Below are positions 1 through 8,651 of a stretch of 64,000 bases of DNA, in pieces (positions within the stretch are counted from its first letter, which is position 1; every line of letters starts with the position of its first letter). A program made the translations under genes and the position numbers. Below the pieces are notes generated by a model that worked only from the letters and a program-made list of their open reading frames with translations, did not search any database and was not told where the DNA came from. This DNA is from CAZLFQ01 sp964558975 (GTDB lineage: Bacteria; Pseudomonadota; Alphaproteobacteria; Rickettsiales; Midichloriaceae). The stretch is from contig CAZLFQ010000001.1 in assembly GCA_964558975.1 (NCBI GenBank), forward strand, positions 682,001 to 746,000, written 5' to 3'.

Positions 1-2
1 CT

Positions 3-449
3 ACATCTCTACCATCAAACTATTCTTTTGGTAATTATTCCAATACACAATATTTTCCTAAAGGCAAAATTACTGGGTCAAGCATAAATGTTGCTACAGT
101 TGATAATGGTAATTTAAGTACTAGCTGGAGTTCACCTGTAATTTGCGGTTTCAGCAACGGTGTAGGACAATACCTAGATTCAAACTTCCCTGTTAATACT
201 ACCGTTGTATTCGCGGTGAAAGCAGATTTTCCAACAACAGTTGCTGGTGCGATGCCAGCCTTACTTGCACACAATATTGACAGAAAAGTTGATGATGGTG
301 ATTCATCTGGTGGTGTTGCCATAGGAGCAAATACAGGTAAGGTTAGAACGTTAAATGATCTTACAGCAGCAAATGCATGTGTTTCAACTAACACCTATAA
401 CATTGCCACTGTTCAAAGCACTTGCGTTGTACAAATGCTAATAAAATAA
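3..449 (+). CDS. Type IV pilin-like protein, C-terminal part (partial)
   Basis: The frame is open from the window edge to a TAA at 447-449, so only the C-terminal 148 residues are visible. The segment NIDRKVDDGDSSGG followed by GANTGKVR matches the NIDSKLDDGVASG/GFNTGVVR segment near the C-terminus of the three pilin-like proteins at 25-28 kb. The protein also ends in a comparable Cys-bracketed tail (CVSTNT...STCVVQ). I infer it is a fourth, more divergent member of that family. The N-terminal class III signal peptide, which would confirm it, lies outside the window. The next gene begins 4 bases after the stop. Confidence 0.7.
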   Translation, partial: TSLPSNYSFGNYSNTQYFPKGKITGSSINVATVDNGNLSTSWSSPVICGFSNGVGQYLDSNFPVNTTVVFAVKADFPTTVAGAMPALLAHNIDRKVDDGDSSGGVAIGANTGKVRTLNDLTAANACVSTNTYNIATVQSTCVVQMLIK

Positions 450-453
450 ATTA

Positions 454-1011
454 ATGGCCACAGATCACAAAAAGTTAGCTAATAATAAGCAACAAAATGA
501 GGTCTTTGTTGATTCTCTAAATAAAATACCAAATATTAGAGATATCTCAGTTGAACAAATGAAAGAGCTTTATGAAAAAAATTCTAAAGTGAATTCAACA
601 ATGACTATTGACGAATTTGTCCAAGATTTCAGCATTAGAATTTCAGAATTAAAAATTTACGAAGACCAGTTTTTATCTGGGACAAAATCGTTCGCGGATA
701 TTGCAATCGGAGGGCCTAAAAACGTTAGTGAGGTTGCATTAATGGAGGCAGCTTGTACTTTATTAAGCCCTGATGAATTACAAGATTCTATCATCAGCAA
801 AAAAAGTGTCTCAGATGTTTTTAGCATGATAGATAAAAGCCAAATCAAAAAACGTACGATTGAGATTGTTTTAGAAAGACAGAATCAAGTACAGGAAGAA
901 ATAAAGCAAAAATTGGAAAGACAGAAGGAAATTAAATCTGTTTGGCGCGACAAAGTCAGCACTGAAAAAAACACAGAAGTAGCTAAATCGACATCCCAAA
1001 GAAGCAAGTAA
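454..1011 (+). CDS. Hypothetical protein, 185 aa
   Basis: I do not recognise this protein. It has no signal peptide or membrane segment. The middle is acidic to neutral, and the last 60 residues are a highly charged, probably helical stretch rich in Glu, Lys and Gln (about residues 135-170). The ATG lies 4 bases after the stop of the pilin-like gene and has no clear Shine-Dalgarno sequence, so translational coupling is likely. The gene ends 45 bases before RNase P RNA. It could be an accessory or cytoplasmic partner of the pilin-like gene, but only position suggests this. Confidence 0.65.
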   Translation: MATDHKKLANNKQQNEVFVDSLNKIPNIRDISVEQMKELYEKNSKVNSTMTIDEFVQDFSIRISELKIYEDQFLSGTKSFADIAIGGPKNVSEVALMEAACTLLSPDELQDSIISKKSVSDVFSMIDKSQIKKRTIEIVLERQNQVQEEIKQKLERQKEIKSVWRDKVSTEKNTEVAKSTSQRSK

Positions 1012-1056
1012 AATACGTACTCGCATCCCCAGCATATTTATGCTACAATTGTACGC

Positions 1057-1403
1057 AAACAGATGGCCAGACAATCGCTATAGCAATATAGAGGAAAGTC
1101 CGGACTCCACAGGGTAAAAGTGCTGGGTAACGCCCAGCGAGGGGAACCTCAGGGAAAGTGCAACAGAAATTATACCGCCCTGCAAAGGGTAAGGGTGAAA
1201 TGGTGAGGTAAGAGCTCACCGGGTTTTTAGTGATAAAAACCGCAAGGCAAACCCCACTTGGAGCAAGACTAAATAGGTACACGTATAATTAATCCTGATT
1301 TGTGTACGGGTAAGTCGCTTGAGGTGTTAAGTAATTAACATCCTAGAGAAATGGTTGTCCCAAGGTAACTTGGACAGAATCCGGCTTATAGGCTATCTGT
1401 TTT
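1057..1403 (+). ncRNA. rnpB: RNase P RNA (bacterial type A)
   Basis: This is the catalytic RNA of RNase P, which matures tRNA 5' ends. The ends pair as helix P1 (AAACAGAT with ATCTGTTT). Just inside the 5' end is the conserved GAGGAAAGTCCGGACTCC block. Further on are the conserved GGTAAGGGTGAAA and GGTAAGAGCTCACCG segments, and near the 3' end the conserved AGAATCCGGCTTATAGGC. The length of about 347 nt is normal for an alphaproteobacterium. A TACAAT hexamer at 1044-1049 is a plausible -10 box; I see no good -35. Confidence 0.96.
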
Positions 1404-1417
1404 TATAATTTAGTAGT

Positions 1418-2536
1418 ATGCAGCAACAAAACATAGCAGTTTACATCCATTGGCCTTTTTGCAAATCAAAGTGTCCTTACTGTGATTTCAATAGTCATGT
1501 TCGCGAACAAATTTCACACGAAGAATGGCAAAGTGCGTACCTTAAAGAAATAGATTATTTTAAAGATATATTGCATGGCAAAACCATTAGCAGTATTTTT
1601 TTTGGTGGAGGAACACCATCACTGGCTCAGCCCAAACTTATGGAATCTGTAATAGATAAACTCTCATCTATTACAAAACTAGATGAAAATATTGAGATTA
1701 CTTTAGAAGCAAATCCTACATCTATTGAAGCGCAAAAATTCAAAGATTTTAAAACTGCTGGAATCAATAGGGTGTCTGTAGGTATACAAAGTCTTGATGA
1801 CAATCACCTAAAATTTCTAGGTCGTGAGCACTCAAGTTCCGAAGCTAAAAAAGCATTAGAAATCGCAAGCAGTACATTTGAACGCTTTACATTCGACTTA
1901 ATCTACGCCCTACCCTCACAAACTTTAGAAAGCTGGAGTAAAGAATTAAACGAAGCACTACAAATTGCTAAAAAACATATTTCTCTTTACCAGCTTACAA
2001 TTGAAAAAGGCACAAGATTTTATTCAGATTATCGTGATAAAAAATTCACTATGCCTTCAAATGATTTAGCCGCAGATATGTATGAAATGACATCTGAAAT
2101 CATGGAACAAAATGGCACTCCATATTACGAAGTTTCAAATTATGCGGAACACGGAGAAGAGAGTAAACACAACTTAGCCTATTGGCGCTACCAAGACTAT
2201 CTTGGAATTGGCGCTGGTGCGCACGGACGCTTTACTGAAGACAATCAAAAATATGCTAGCCAGATGATAGCTTCACCAGAACAATGGATGCAATCTGTAA
2301 CAGAACATGGGGCAGGATTCCAGCGCAAAGACCTTTTATCGGAAGTAGAAATGAAAAATGAGAAATTGCTAATGGGTCTAAGGCTTAGAGAAGGAATTGA
2401 TGAGTCAGTAATTACAAATAAAACAAAAGTTCCTGAACTAATAGCCCAAGGATTATTAGAATATAAAAAAGAAAAAATTGCAGCTACCCTTAAGGGCATG
2501 TTAGTTCTAAATTCATTAATCGAGGCTCTCGCATGA
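1418..2536 (+). CDS. hemW: Radical SAM heme chaperone HemW-like protein
   Basis: This is a 372-residue radical SAM protein of the HemW/HemN family (formerly called oxygen-independent coproporphyrinogen III oxidase-like). The CxxxCxxC cluster motif is C15, C19 and C22 in WPFCKSKCPYCDFN. It is followed by the FFGGGTPS motif and the family signature GIGAGAHGRF near residue 265. HemW binds heme and a 4Fe-4S cluster and is thought to deliver heme to respiratory enzymes, which fits an organism with cytochrome oxidases. The stop overlaps the rlmH start by 4 bases, so the two are probably cotranscribed. Confidence 0.93.
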   Translation: MQQQNIAVYIHWPFCKSKCPYCDFNSHVREQISHEEWQSAYLKEIDYFKDILHGKTISSIFFGGGTPSLAQPKLMESVIDKLSSITKLDENIEITLEANPTSIEAQKFKDFKTAGINRVSVGIQSLDDNHLKFLGREHSSSEAKKALEIASSTFERFTFDLIYALPSQTLESWSKELNEALQIAKKHISLYQLTIEKGTRFYSDYRDKKFTMPSNDLAADMYEMTSEIMEQNGTPYYEVSNYAEHGEESKHNLAYWRYQDYLGIGAGAHGRFTEDNQKYASQMIASPEQWMQSVTEHGAGFQRKDLLSEVEMKNEKLLMGLRLREGIDESVITNKTKVPELIAQGLLEYKKEKIAATLKGMLVLNSLIEALA

Positions 2537-2988
2537 AAGTTACGATCAGAGCTATTGGCAAAGATACCTCAAAAGAACTCAAAAACTTAATTGACGAATA
2601 TGCAAAGCGCTTGCCTTGGACAGTAAAAGTTGAAGAATTGGTCTGCAATAAAACTGGCTCTGTTGATGAAATCAAAAAACATGAAGGTGATTTATTACTT
2701 AGCAAAATTGATAAAGGGTCATATTTAATTGCGCTCGACGAAATAGGTAAAAAATACAGTAGCGTCAACTTCGCAAACGTATTTTCATCACAAATGAATA
2801 ATGGTATCAATCACTTCATATTTTTAATTGGCGGCGCCAATGGCCATTCTGATGAAGTTCGCAAAAAATCAAATCTTACATTATCACTAAGTGATATGAC
2901 ATTTGCACATAAAATTGTTCGCCTTATCTTAGTTGAGCAAATCTACCGCGTTTGGACTATCATCAATTCGCATCCGTATCATAAGTAG
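2533..2988 (+). CDS. rlmH: 23S rRNA (pseudouridine1915-N3)-methyltransferase
   Basis: A 151-residue SPOUT-class methyltransferase that methylates pseudouridine 1915 in helix 69 of 23S rRNA. The C-terminal half carries the SAM-binding knot: LIALDEIGK, then FLIGGANGHSDEVRKK, then LSLSDMTFAHKIVRLILVEQIYR. It ends with the typical HPYHK tail. The length matches the family (about 155 residues). The ATG overlaps the hemW stop (ATGA). A palindromic repeat immediately follows the stop. Confidence 0.96.
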   Translation: MKVTIRAIGKDTSKELKNLIDEYAKRLPWTVKVEELVCNKTGSVDEIKKHEGDLLLSKIDKGSYLIALDEIGKKYSSVNFANVFSSQMNNGINHFIFLIGGANGHSDEVRKKSNLTLSLSDMTFAHKIVRLILVEQIYRVWTIINSHPYHK

Positions 2989-2989
2989 C

Positions 2990-3062
2990 TTGTCATTCCC
3001 ACGAAAGTGGGAATCTAGTTTTTTAAGATTATGGATCCCCGATTTCTCTGGGATGACAAATT
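2990..3062 (+). repeat. Dispersed palindromic element (gtcattccc type)
   Basis: An outer inverted pair TTGTCAT...ATGACAA encloses an inner perfect hairpin ATTCCCAC-GAAA-GTGGGAAT. The element fills the gap between two convergent genes (rlmH ends at 2988, the SIR2-like gene at 3151). It may act as a bidirectional terminator. A related but degenerate element lies near 23508. Confidence 0.6.
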
Positions 3063-3150
3063 TTGTATATATGACAGGCTAAGTTAAATTCTTCTTAATA
3101 ACTAAAATTTTTTGTATTAATCCTAAACATTGCATCTATACCAATGTCAT

Positions 3151-4185
3151 TTATCTCATTAATAAATCATCTGTCTTCATATATTGAATTTTTGTTTCTA
3201 TGTCTGAATGAGGGCTTATAAGTTTACTTCGCCTTAGATCTTCAATTGCTTTTTTAACATTATCCCTTGTGTCATAATCTTTATCAGATTCACTCTCTTT
3301 ATAGCCAATATATATTTCCTTAATCGATTCAGAATCTGCTAATTTCTTTAAAATATGATGATCGTCTTTAAAAGAGCATCCAAATATAAAGAGTTTTTTT
3401 TCATTTAAAAGCTGATCAAAGCAATATTTTTTATAGTCATCATGGTCTACATGATGAAGCTTTTTAAAATAATTGGAAGATATGAGAACTGAGCTTTCTT
3501 CATTAGTTACATCAAGTTTTTTATCATCCATCAGCTCTTTATATTTTTCTTCTACTACTTCATATAAATTTTTACCTCCAATATGTGGTTCACTAATTAT
3601 TTTTGTGTAACCAGTAGTATGGTCTTGATTCATTTCATTATAAGCCTTATGCAAGATATGAAACGCCCCATGTAAATAGAAAACTGGTATCAATCCTGAG
3701 GTTTCAAAACACTTTTTCATTTTTTCTTTTTCAAACCATTTATCTTTTTCAAAATGGCAAAACCCATCACAAAAGATTGATTTTTTTCGATCTTCACCAG
3801 TGTCGCTGCTTCTATCACCAAAAATATTTCGATATACAATAGGATCCATATTGATTGTATAGACCGCTTTAAACTTCTTCAAAAGCCTCTTAACTTCCTG
3901 ATGCGCAAAGCCTATATCCTTGTAATCATCAATATATCTTTCTGCAACAAAATAAGCTAAGCGATTATAGAAACTTTCTAAAAGGTGCCCCGGAGAGCGC
4001 ACATAATTTTTCTCTTTACTAACATATTCCTGTCCAAAAGCAATGAATTTGTTTATTATCTCTTGGGTCTTTTCTTTCTGACTAAAAGAAAGTTTGTTTG
4101 TAAAAATATTACTTAAACCATTTCCAAACAACACTGCAAATTCTTTTGAAGAATCTATCTCATTCATTAAATCTTTAAGGTCCAT
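3151..4185 (-). CDS. SIR2-like / DUF4917-type protein
   Basis: A soluble 344-residue protein. It starts with FAVLFGNGLSN (residues 16-26), like the nucleotide-binding glycine loop of SIR2-like folds. In the middle is an FYLHGAFH motif and near the C-terminus LFIFGCSFKDDHHIL, the pattern seen in DUF4917/SIR2-like proteins. I infer a Rossmann-type NAD or ADP-ribose binding protein; family assignment is from motif memory only. The chosen ATG at 4185 has a GAGGTG ribosome site 5-6 bases upstream. A Met four codons earlier lacks one. The gene stands alone, flanked by the convergent rlmH element and atpC. SIR2-like NADases often act in antiphage defence, but no partner gene is visible here. Confidence 0.75.
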   Translation of the reverse strand: MDLKDLMNEIDSSKEFAVLFGNGLSNIFTNKLSFSQKEKTQEIINKFIAFGQEYVSKEKNYVRSPGHLLESFYNRLAYFVAERYIDDYKDIGFAHQEVKRLLKKFKAVYTINMDPIVYRNIFGDRSSDTGEDRKKSIFCDGFCHFEKDKWFEKEKMKKCFETSGLIPVFYLHGAFHILHKAYNEMNQDHTTGYTKIISEPHIGGKNLYEVVEEKYKELMDDKKLDVTNEESSVLISSNYFKKLHHVDHDDYKKYCFDQLLNEKKLFIFGCSFKDDHHILKKLADSESIKEIYIGYKESESDKDYDTRDNVKKAIEDLRRSKLISPHSDIETKIQYMKTDDLLMR

Positions 4186-4320
4186 AAAACACCTCATAAT
4201 TTATTATGAATGCAATTATGGCATGTGATCCTTAATATGAGGTTAAGATAACTGATATGAAATTAAACTTTAGGTAAACAACCAAATGTATTAACTAGTT
4301 ATTAACACACAAAATGCTAG

Positions 4321-4728
4321 TTACTTCTTTAACCCAAGAATCGCTTCCAAATATTCCATATCCTTCTTCGCTGACTCTTGTGCAACTTGAGTATCAGCAT
4401 TAGCAAGTTCTTTTTTAGCAGCTTCAAGCAGAGAGTTGATTTCTTCCACTTTCATATCTTTGGCGAATGCACCTTTCTCAACTAAAACCGAACAAGATTC
4501 ATTATTAATCTCAGCAAGTCCATCATAGACAACTAAAAATTTGGAATCTTTATCGCTTTTTGTACGCAACTCAACTACTCCGGGTTTTAATGTAGAAACC
4601 AAATTCATGTGTCCAGCAAGAACACCAAATCTACCTTCAGATCCTGGCAAGTTAACTTCAACAGCTTCCTCATCGAATAGCTTACCTTCTGGAGTAATTA
4701 TTGATAACTGGAATTCTTTTGAACTCAC
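4321..4728 (-). CDS. atpC: F1F0 ATP synthase epsilon subunit
   Basis: This 135-residue protein is the epsilon subunit of the F1 central stalk. The N-terminal beta-sandwich shows the typical ITPEGKLFDEEAVEVNLPGSEGRFGVLAGH pattern in segments. The C-terminal helical hairpin is rich in Lys, Glu and Ala. The start overlaps the atpD stop by 4 bases, so the two genes are translated from one mRNA. The alpha, gamma and delta genes, usually just upstream of atpD, are absent. This fits the scattered atp genes known in Rickettsiales. Confidence 0.93.
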   Translation of the reverse strand: MSSKEFQLSIITPEGKLFDEEAVEVNLPGSEGRFGVLAGHMNLVSTLKPGVVELRTKSDKDSKFLVVYDGLAEINNESCSVLVEKGAFAKDMKVEEINSLLEAAKKELANADTQVAQESAKKDMEYLEAILGLKK

Positions 4729-6152
4729 GCTGCCTCACGCATTAACTTTTTAGCTTTTTCTAACGCTTCGTCAATTGAACCAACCATGTAGAATGCTGCT
4801 TCAGGAAGATCATCATATTTACCTTCGATCAATCCTTTGAAGCCACGAATTGTTTCTTCTAATGATACAAATTTCCCAGGTGAACCTGTGAACACTTCCG
4901 CAACGTGGAATGGTTGCGATAAGAAACGTTGAATTCTACGTGCACGGCTTACAACTAATTTATCTTCTTCCGATAACTCATCCATACCAAGAATTGCGAT
5001 GATATCTTGCAATGATTTGTAAGTTTGAAGAATTCTTTGAACTTCACGAGCTACGTTATAGTGCTCTTCGCCAACGATATCCATGCTCAACATTTGCGAT
5101 GTTGAATCAAGCGGATCAACCGCAGGGTAAATACCAATCTCAGCAATCTGACGTGATAATACTGTTGTCGCATCTAAGTGCGCAAATGAAGCTGCAGGAG
5201 CTGGGTCAGTTAAATCATCGGCAGGAACGTAAATCGCCTGTACAGATGTGATTGAACCTTTTCTTGTTGATGTAATACGTTCTTGTAATGTGCCCATCTC
5301 AGTTCCAAGTGTAGGCTGATAACCCACAGCAGAAGGAATACGTCCAAGTAGCGCAGATACTTCTGAACCTGCTTGAGTGAAACGGAAAATATTATCAACA
5401 AAGAATAGCACGTCTTGCCCTTCTTCATCTCTAAAATATTCAGCTTGTGTTAAGCCTGAAAGACCAACACGCGCACGCGCCCCAGGTGGCTCATTCATTT
5501 GTCCATACACAAGTGCTACTTTTGATTTTTCTGGATGCTCAAGATCGATTACTTTCGACTCGATCATTTCTCTGTATAAGTCGTTACCCTCACGAGTACG
5601 CTCACCAACACCGGCAAATACTGAGAAGCCACCGTGTGCTTTCGCAACGTTATTAATTAATTCCATAATTAGTACAGTTTTACCTACGCCTGCACCGCCG
5701 AATAGACCAATTTTACCACCTTTTGCATATGGCGCTAGAAGATCAATAACTTTAATACCTGTAACTAAAATTTCAGAAGCCGTAGATTGCTCTTCCAAAC
5801 TTGGGGCTTCTCTATGAATAGGAGAAGTTTTTTTGGTTTTAAGTGCTCCACGTTCATCAATTGGCTCACCAATCACGTTCATGATACGACCCAACACTTC
5901 ACGTCCAACTGGAACCGCAATTGGCTTGCCAGCATCTGTAACTTCTGTGCCACGTGTCAAACCATCTGTTGTGTCCATAGCAACTGCGCGCACTGTATTT
6001 TCACCAACGTGCTGCGCTACTTCCATTACAAGGTCTTTACCTTCGTGTTTGCAAACAATAGCGTTCAATATCGCTGGAAGCTCGCCATTTGGGAACTCTA
6101 CGTCTACTACCGCACCGATAATTTGTTTTACAAAACCTGTATTTTTAGCCAT
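4725..6152 (-). CDS. atpD: F1F0 ATP synthase beta subunit
   Basis: The 475-residue catalytic beta subunit of F1. It has Walker A GGAGVGKT, the GERTREGND segment, ALVYGQMNEPPGARARV, the Walker B strand VLFFVDNIFRFTQAG and the ATP synthase alpha/beta signature PAVDPLDSTS. The length is typical. The upstream neighbour at 6280 is divergent, so the promoter must lie in the 127-base gap. Transcription continues into atpC. Confidence 0.98.
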   Translation of the reverse strand: MAKNTGFVKQIIGAVVDVEFPNGELPAILNAIVCKHEGKDLVMEVAQHVGENTVRAVAMDTTDGLTRGTEVTDAGKPIAVPVGREVLGRIMNVIGEPIDERGALKTKKTSPIHREAPSLEEQSTASEILVTGIKVIDLLAPYAKGGKIGLFGGAGVGKTVLIMELINNVAKAHGGFSVFAGVGERTREGNDLYREMIESKVIDLEHPEKSKVALVYGQMNEPPGARARVGLSGLTQAEYFRDEEGQDVLFFVDNIFRFTQAGSEVSALLGRIPSAVGYQPTLGTEMGTLQERITSTRKGSITSVQAIYVPADDLTDPAPAASFAHLDATTVLSRQIAEIGIYPAVDPLDSTSQMLSMDIVGEEHYNVAREVQRILQTYKSLQDIIAILGMDELSEEDKLVVSRARRIQRFLSQPFHVAEVFTGSPGKFVSLEETIRGFKGLIEGKYDDLPEAAFYMVGSIDEALEKAKKLMREAA

Positions 6153-6279
6153 TTATCACTCATCTTACTTTTAAAGTTGTGGTTAGATTTATTGCAAAAT
6201 TGCCTTTTAGTCAAGGGATTCTGTTGATTTGGGGTGTTTAATTTAGTAGCCTTAACTTAATCAAGACTTTTGAACTCAA

Positions 6280-6690
6280 ATGAAACCTAAGCTTCTGCAA
6301 AAACTAATTAAAAAGGTGCAAAAAGACATAGATCAATCTCGCTTAGAAAAAGTGCAAGCACAGCTAAAAATTGACGCATTAAATCATAAATTACACGAAC
6401 TTAAGGAAGAGCTGATAAGGGAACAAGCTCTAGCTGCAGAAAGCACGGAATACAGAATGACCTACCAAAATTACTATATAAGTAATAAGGCTCGCCAACA
6501 TAACGTTAAACAAGAAATTAAGCGTGTCGAAGCCTTGATTTTAGAAATAGAAGAGCGAATTTTCGAAGAATTTCGATCGATGAAACAGTATGAAATCTTG
6601 ATGAACAGATATCTACAAGCCAAAAAAGACCGCATAGAATCCGAAGAATCTAAGTTTTTAGATGAGATTGGGATTAGAAGGGTTGGTTAA
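6280..6690 (+). CDS. Coiled-coil protein, possible flagellar FliJ
   Basis: A 136-residue protein predicted to be almost entirely alpha-helical coiled coil, with dense Glu, Lys, Arg, Gln and Leu heptads. It has no signal peptide. Length, composition and the tail KFLDEIGIRR resemble alphaproteobacterial FliJ, the soluble stalk of the flagellar export ATPase FliI. The organism has flagellar genes at 41-47 kb, but no fliI is adjacent, so this is a weak assignment. Any short coiled-coil protein would look similar. Confidence 0.5.
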   Translation: MKPKLLQKLIKKVQKDIDQSRLEKVQAQLKIDALNHKLHELKEELIREQALAAESTEYRMTYQNYYISNKARQHNVKQEIKRVEALILEIEERIFEEFRSMKQYEILMNRYLQAKKDRIESEESKFLDEIGIRRVG

Positions 6691-6741
6691 TGGCTATGGC
6701 AGAAAAGCAGAAATTCTCTATTTCTGCCATAGACTTATGCT

Positions 6742-7344
6742 CTACAGCTCAGTATGAACCGGCTCCATAGAAGCAACCATCATCCCAAAAGATGCATCCG
6801 TACATTCTTCAATAAACTCAGCTCTGTCTTTGGTTTCAGATTTATCCATGGTCATATCATTAAATGGCGAAATATCTCTAATGAATACTTTCAAGCCATC
6901 CCAATTTTTATCAGATGCCATTGAATCCAATTTCTCCATAGCAGATAAACGCTTTTCCATCACATCTAAAATTGCATCTGTTGAAGCATCTTTACACAGC
7001 TTCTTAACACCCTCATTTGCCGCTTCTAAAAGTTTTTTAGATTGTCTGTAATGCGATGAATCAAACTCTTTAAGCATGTCTGTAACCACGCACATCTCAG
7101 TTGCTGCAGGCTTATCCCAATTCATTTTGCTTGCTCCCACTACAAAATCTCCTAGTTCACTCATAGCTTTTGTGTATACAGATATGTCTGTCACATCTTT
7201 TGCTTTTTCTGGCAGACCTTTTTCTACTCCTTTCCAAGCCTTGTGTAATGATTTTAAAAATTCTCTGCTACTTGCATCTTTAGATGCGTCAGCGAAGTCT
7301 TGGCATTTGAATTTAGAGAATAGCCCTACGAATTGATTTGTCAT
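6742..7344 (-). CDS. Hypothetical protein, 200 aa
   Basis: I do not recognise this protein. It is probably all-helical, with several Cys residues (for example CVVTDM, KLCKDAS, EECTDA) and no signal peptide or membrane segment. I chose the ATG at 7344 (MTNQFVG), which has AGGT about 9 bases upstream, over the upstream ATG at 7386. The gene converges on the FliJ-like gene (51 bases apart) and is divergent from the GST-like gene. Its job is unknown; a small secreted or cytoplasmic effector is possible but unsupported. Confidence 0.65.
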   Translation of the reverse strand: MTNQFVGLFSKFKCQDFADASKDASSREFLKSLHKAWKGVEKGLPEKAKDVTDISVYTKAMSELGDFVVGASKMNWDKPAATEMCVVTDMLKEFDSSHYRQSKKLLEAANEGVKKLCKDASTDAILDVMEKRLSAMEKLDSMASDKNWDGLKVFIRDISPFNDMTMDKSETKDRAEFIEECTDASFGMMVASMEPVHTEL

Positions 7345-7487
7345 AAATCGATACCTACATTGGTTATTTGAACGACTCGGATACATGAGTCACATAGATT
7401 CTTGCAGAGAGATTTTACATCAGCAACAAAAAAATATTTTATTAATTTTATTTTGATATAAGTTAATTTGGTCTACAGGAGAAAAAT

Positions 7488-8177
7488 ATGAATCTAAAAC
7501 TAATTAGTTTTGCGGTATGTCCATACGTTCAAAGAGCTGCGATCACTCTAAATTACAAAAAACAAAAGTTTGATATTGAATATATCGACCTCGCAAATAA
7601 GCCAGATTGGTTTTTAAAACTCTCTCCATTGGGCAAAGTACCAGTACTTGTTGTAAATGATAAAGATATCTTATTTGAATCTGCAGTAATAAATGAATAT
7701 CTCGATGAAACAGTTGGAGAAAAAACATTATCTTCAGATCCTTTAGTAAAAGCTAAGGAAAGGGCTTGGATAGAATATTCATCATCTGCACTAATGGACT
7801 TTTTTGCAATTCTTGGTTCGTCTAATCCATCTAACCTGACACCAAAGTTTTTTGAAAAGCTTGCGAAGCTTGAGAGTGTTATTTCTGATTCTGGATTTTT
7901 TAAAGATGCTTTTTCGATAATAGATAGCTCCTATGCCCCAATCTTTTTCCGTATGCAGTTTTTTGATTTCCTATGGAATGATCAAGACTTCAAAAAAACA
8001 AAAGTAAAAAAATGGGCAGAGAATTTAGTCGCGCAAGATTATGTAAAAAAATCAGTGCGCGAAAGTTTCACAGAAGATTTTGCAAATTACATGAGAGCTA
8101 AATCTCAGACGATATATGGTTTGATGCAAAATGGTGATACGCAGAATCAGCCAGATAGCTGCCAGTTACGCTTCTAA
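7488..8177 (+). CDS. Glutathione S-transferase-like protein
   Basis: A 229-residue protein with an N-terminal thioredoxin-like GST domain. SFAVCPYVQRA gives the CPYVQR motif at residues 11-16, followed by the cis-Pro segment LGKVPVLVV and the ESAVINEYLDE glutathione-binding pattern. A helical C-terminal domain follows. It may be a detoxifying GST or an SspA-like stress protein. AGGAG lies just upstream of the ATG. The last ~25 residues run 80 bases into the convergent gene at 8098-8592. They look like a late extension rather than part of the fold. Confidence 0.8.
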   Translation: MNLKLISFAVCPYVQRAAITLNYKKQKFDIEYIDLANKPDWFLKLSPLGKVPVLVVNDKDILFESAVINEYLDETVGEKTLSSDPLVKAKERAWIEYSSSALMDFFAILGSSNPSNLTPKFFEKLAKLESVISDSGFFKDAFSIIDSSYAPIFFRMQFFDFLWNDQDFKKTKVKKWAENLVAQDYVKKSVRESFTEDFANYMRAKSQTIYGLMQNGDTQNQPDSCQLRF

Positions 8178-8592
8178 CCATCGGCATTAAAACCAATTCA
8201 TCAAAGCATTGATCTTCTAGTTTGCAGCGAGAAAGAGGGCTACTAAAATTTGTGTTATATAGAGAATCAGCCAAATAGCTGCCAGCTACGCCAGTGAGTG
8301 AAGAAATGAAAATTGATTCACCATAATAATATTCTGCAGCTTTGCTCATTGCAAGTGAGCCTGCTAGTTTCGTTCCAAAATTATATGGATCAAAGTTTGC
8401 AAAACCAAATCCTTCTCCTTTAATTACAGATCCTGCAGTTGCATGCGTTAAAGAATCCACAATTGGCTCAATTATTAATTCATGTGCTCCCAATTTAATA
8501 GCGCCACACAACACCTCATTTCTTATTGCCAACAAACATAAAGCATTAATTATTGGCTCTGAAAACTGTCCAACTGCGTGCCCAACTGCCAT
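8098..8592 (-). CDS. Hypothetical protein with repeated GSYLADS motif, 164 aa
   Basis: I do not recognise the family. The protein is rich in Ala, Gly, Ser and small hydrophobics. It contains two near-identical segments, VAGSYLADSLY and VTGSYLADSAY, about 38 residues apart, matched by a repeat in the DNA at about 8143-8170 and 8263-8290. Several moderately hydrophobic helices suggest membrane association, possibly with glycine-zipper-like segments. The 3' end overlaps the GST-like gene on the other strand by 80 bases. Confidence 0.6.
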   Translation of the reverse strand: MAVGHAVGQFSEPIINALCLLAIRNEVLCGAIKLGAHELIIEPIVDSLTHATAGSVIKGEGFGFANFDPYNFGTKLAGSLAMSKAAEYYYGESIFISSLTGVAGSYLADSLYNTNFSSPLSRCKLEDQCFDELVLMPMVRSVTGSYLADSAYHHFASNHISSEI

Positions 8593-8651
8593 ATTGATCT
8601 CCCCGATTAATTGAGAAACTCTAGCATTCCTAGCTTACTTAATCAATTACT

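Noticed and set aside
871..1282. Two minus-strand ORFs
   Set aside because: They overlap the 3' end of the 185-residue gene and RNase P RNA.
2990..3062. CRISPR-like repeat
   Set aside because: It is a single palindromic unit without spacers; no CRISPR array or cas gene was seen in the window.
5012..6227. Plus-strand ORFs up to 146 codons
   Set aside because: They are antisense to atpD, whose motifs are unambiguous.
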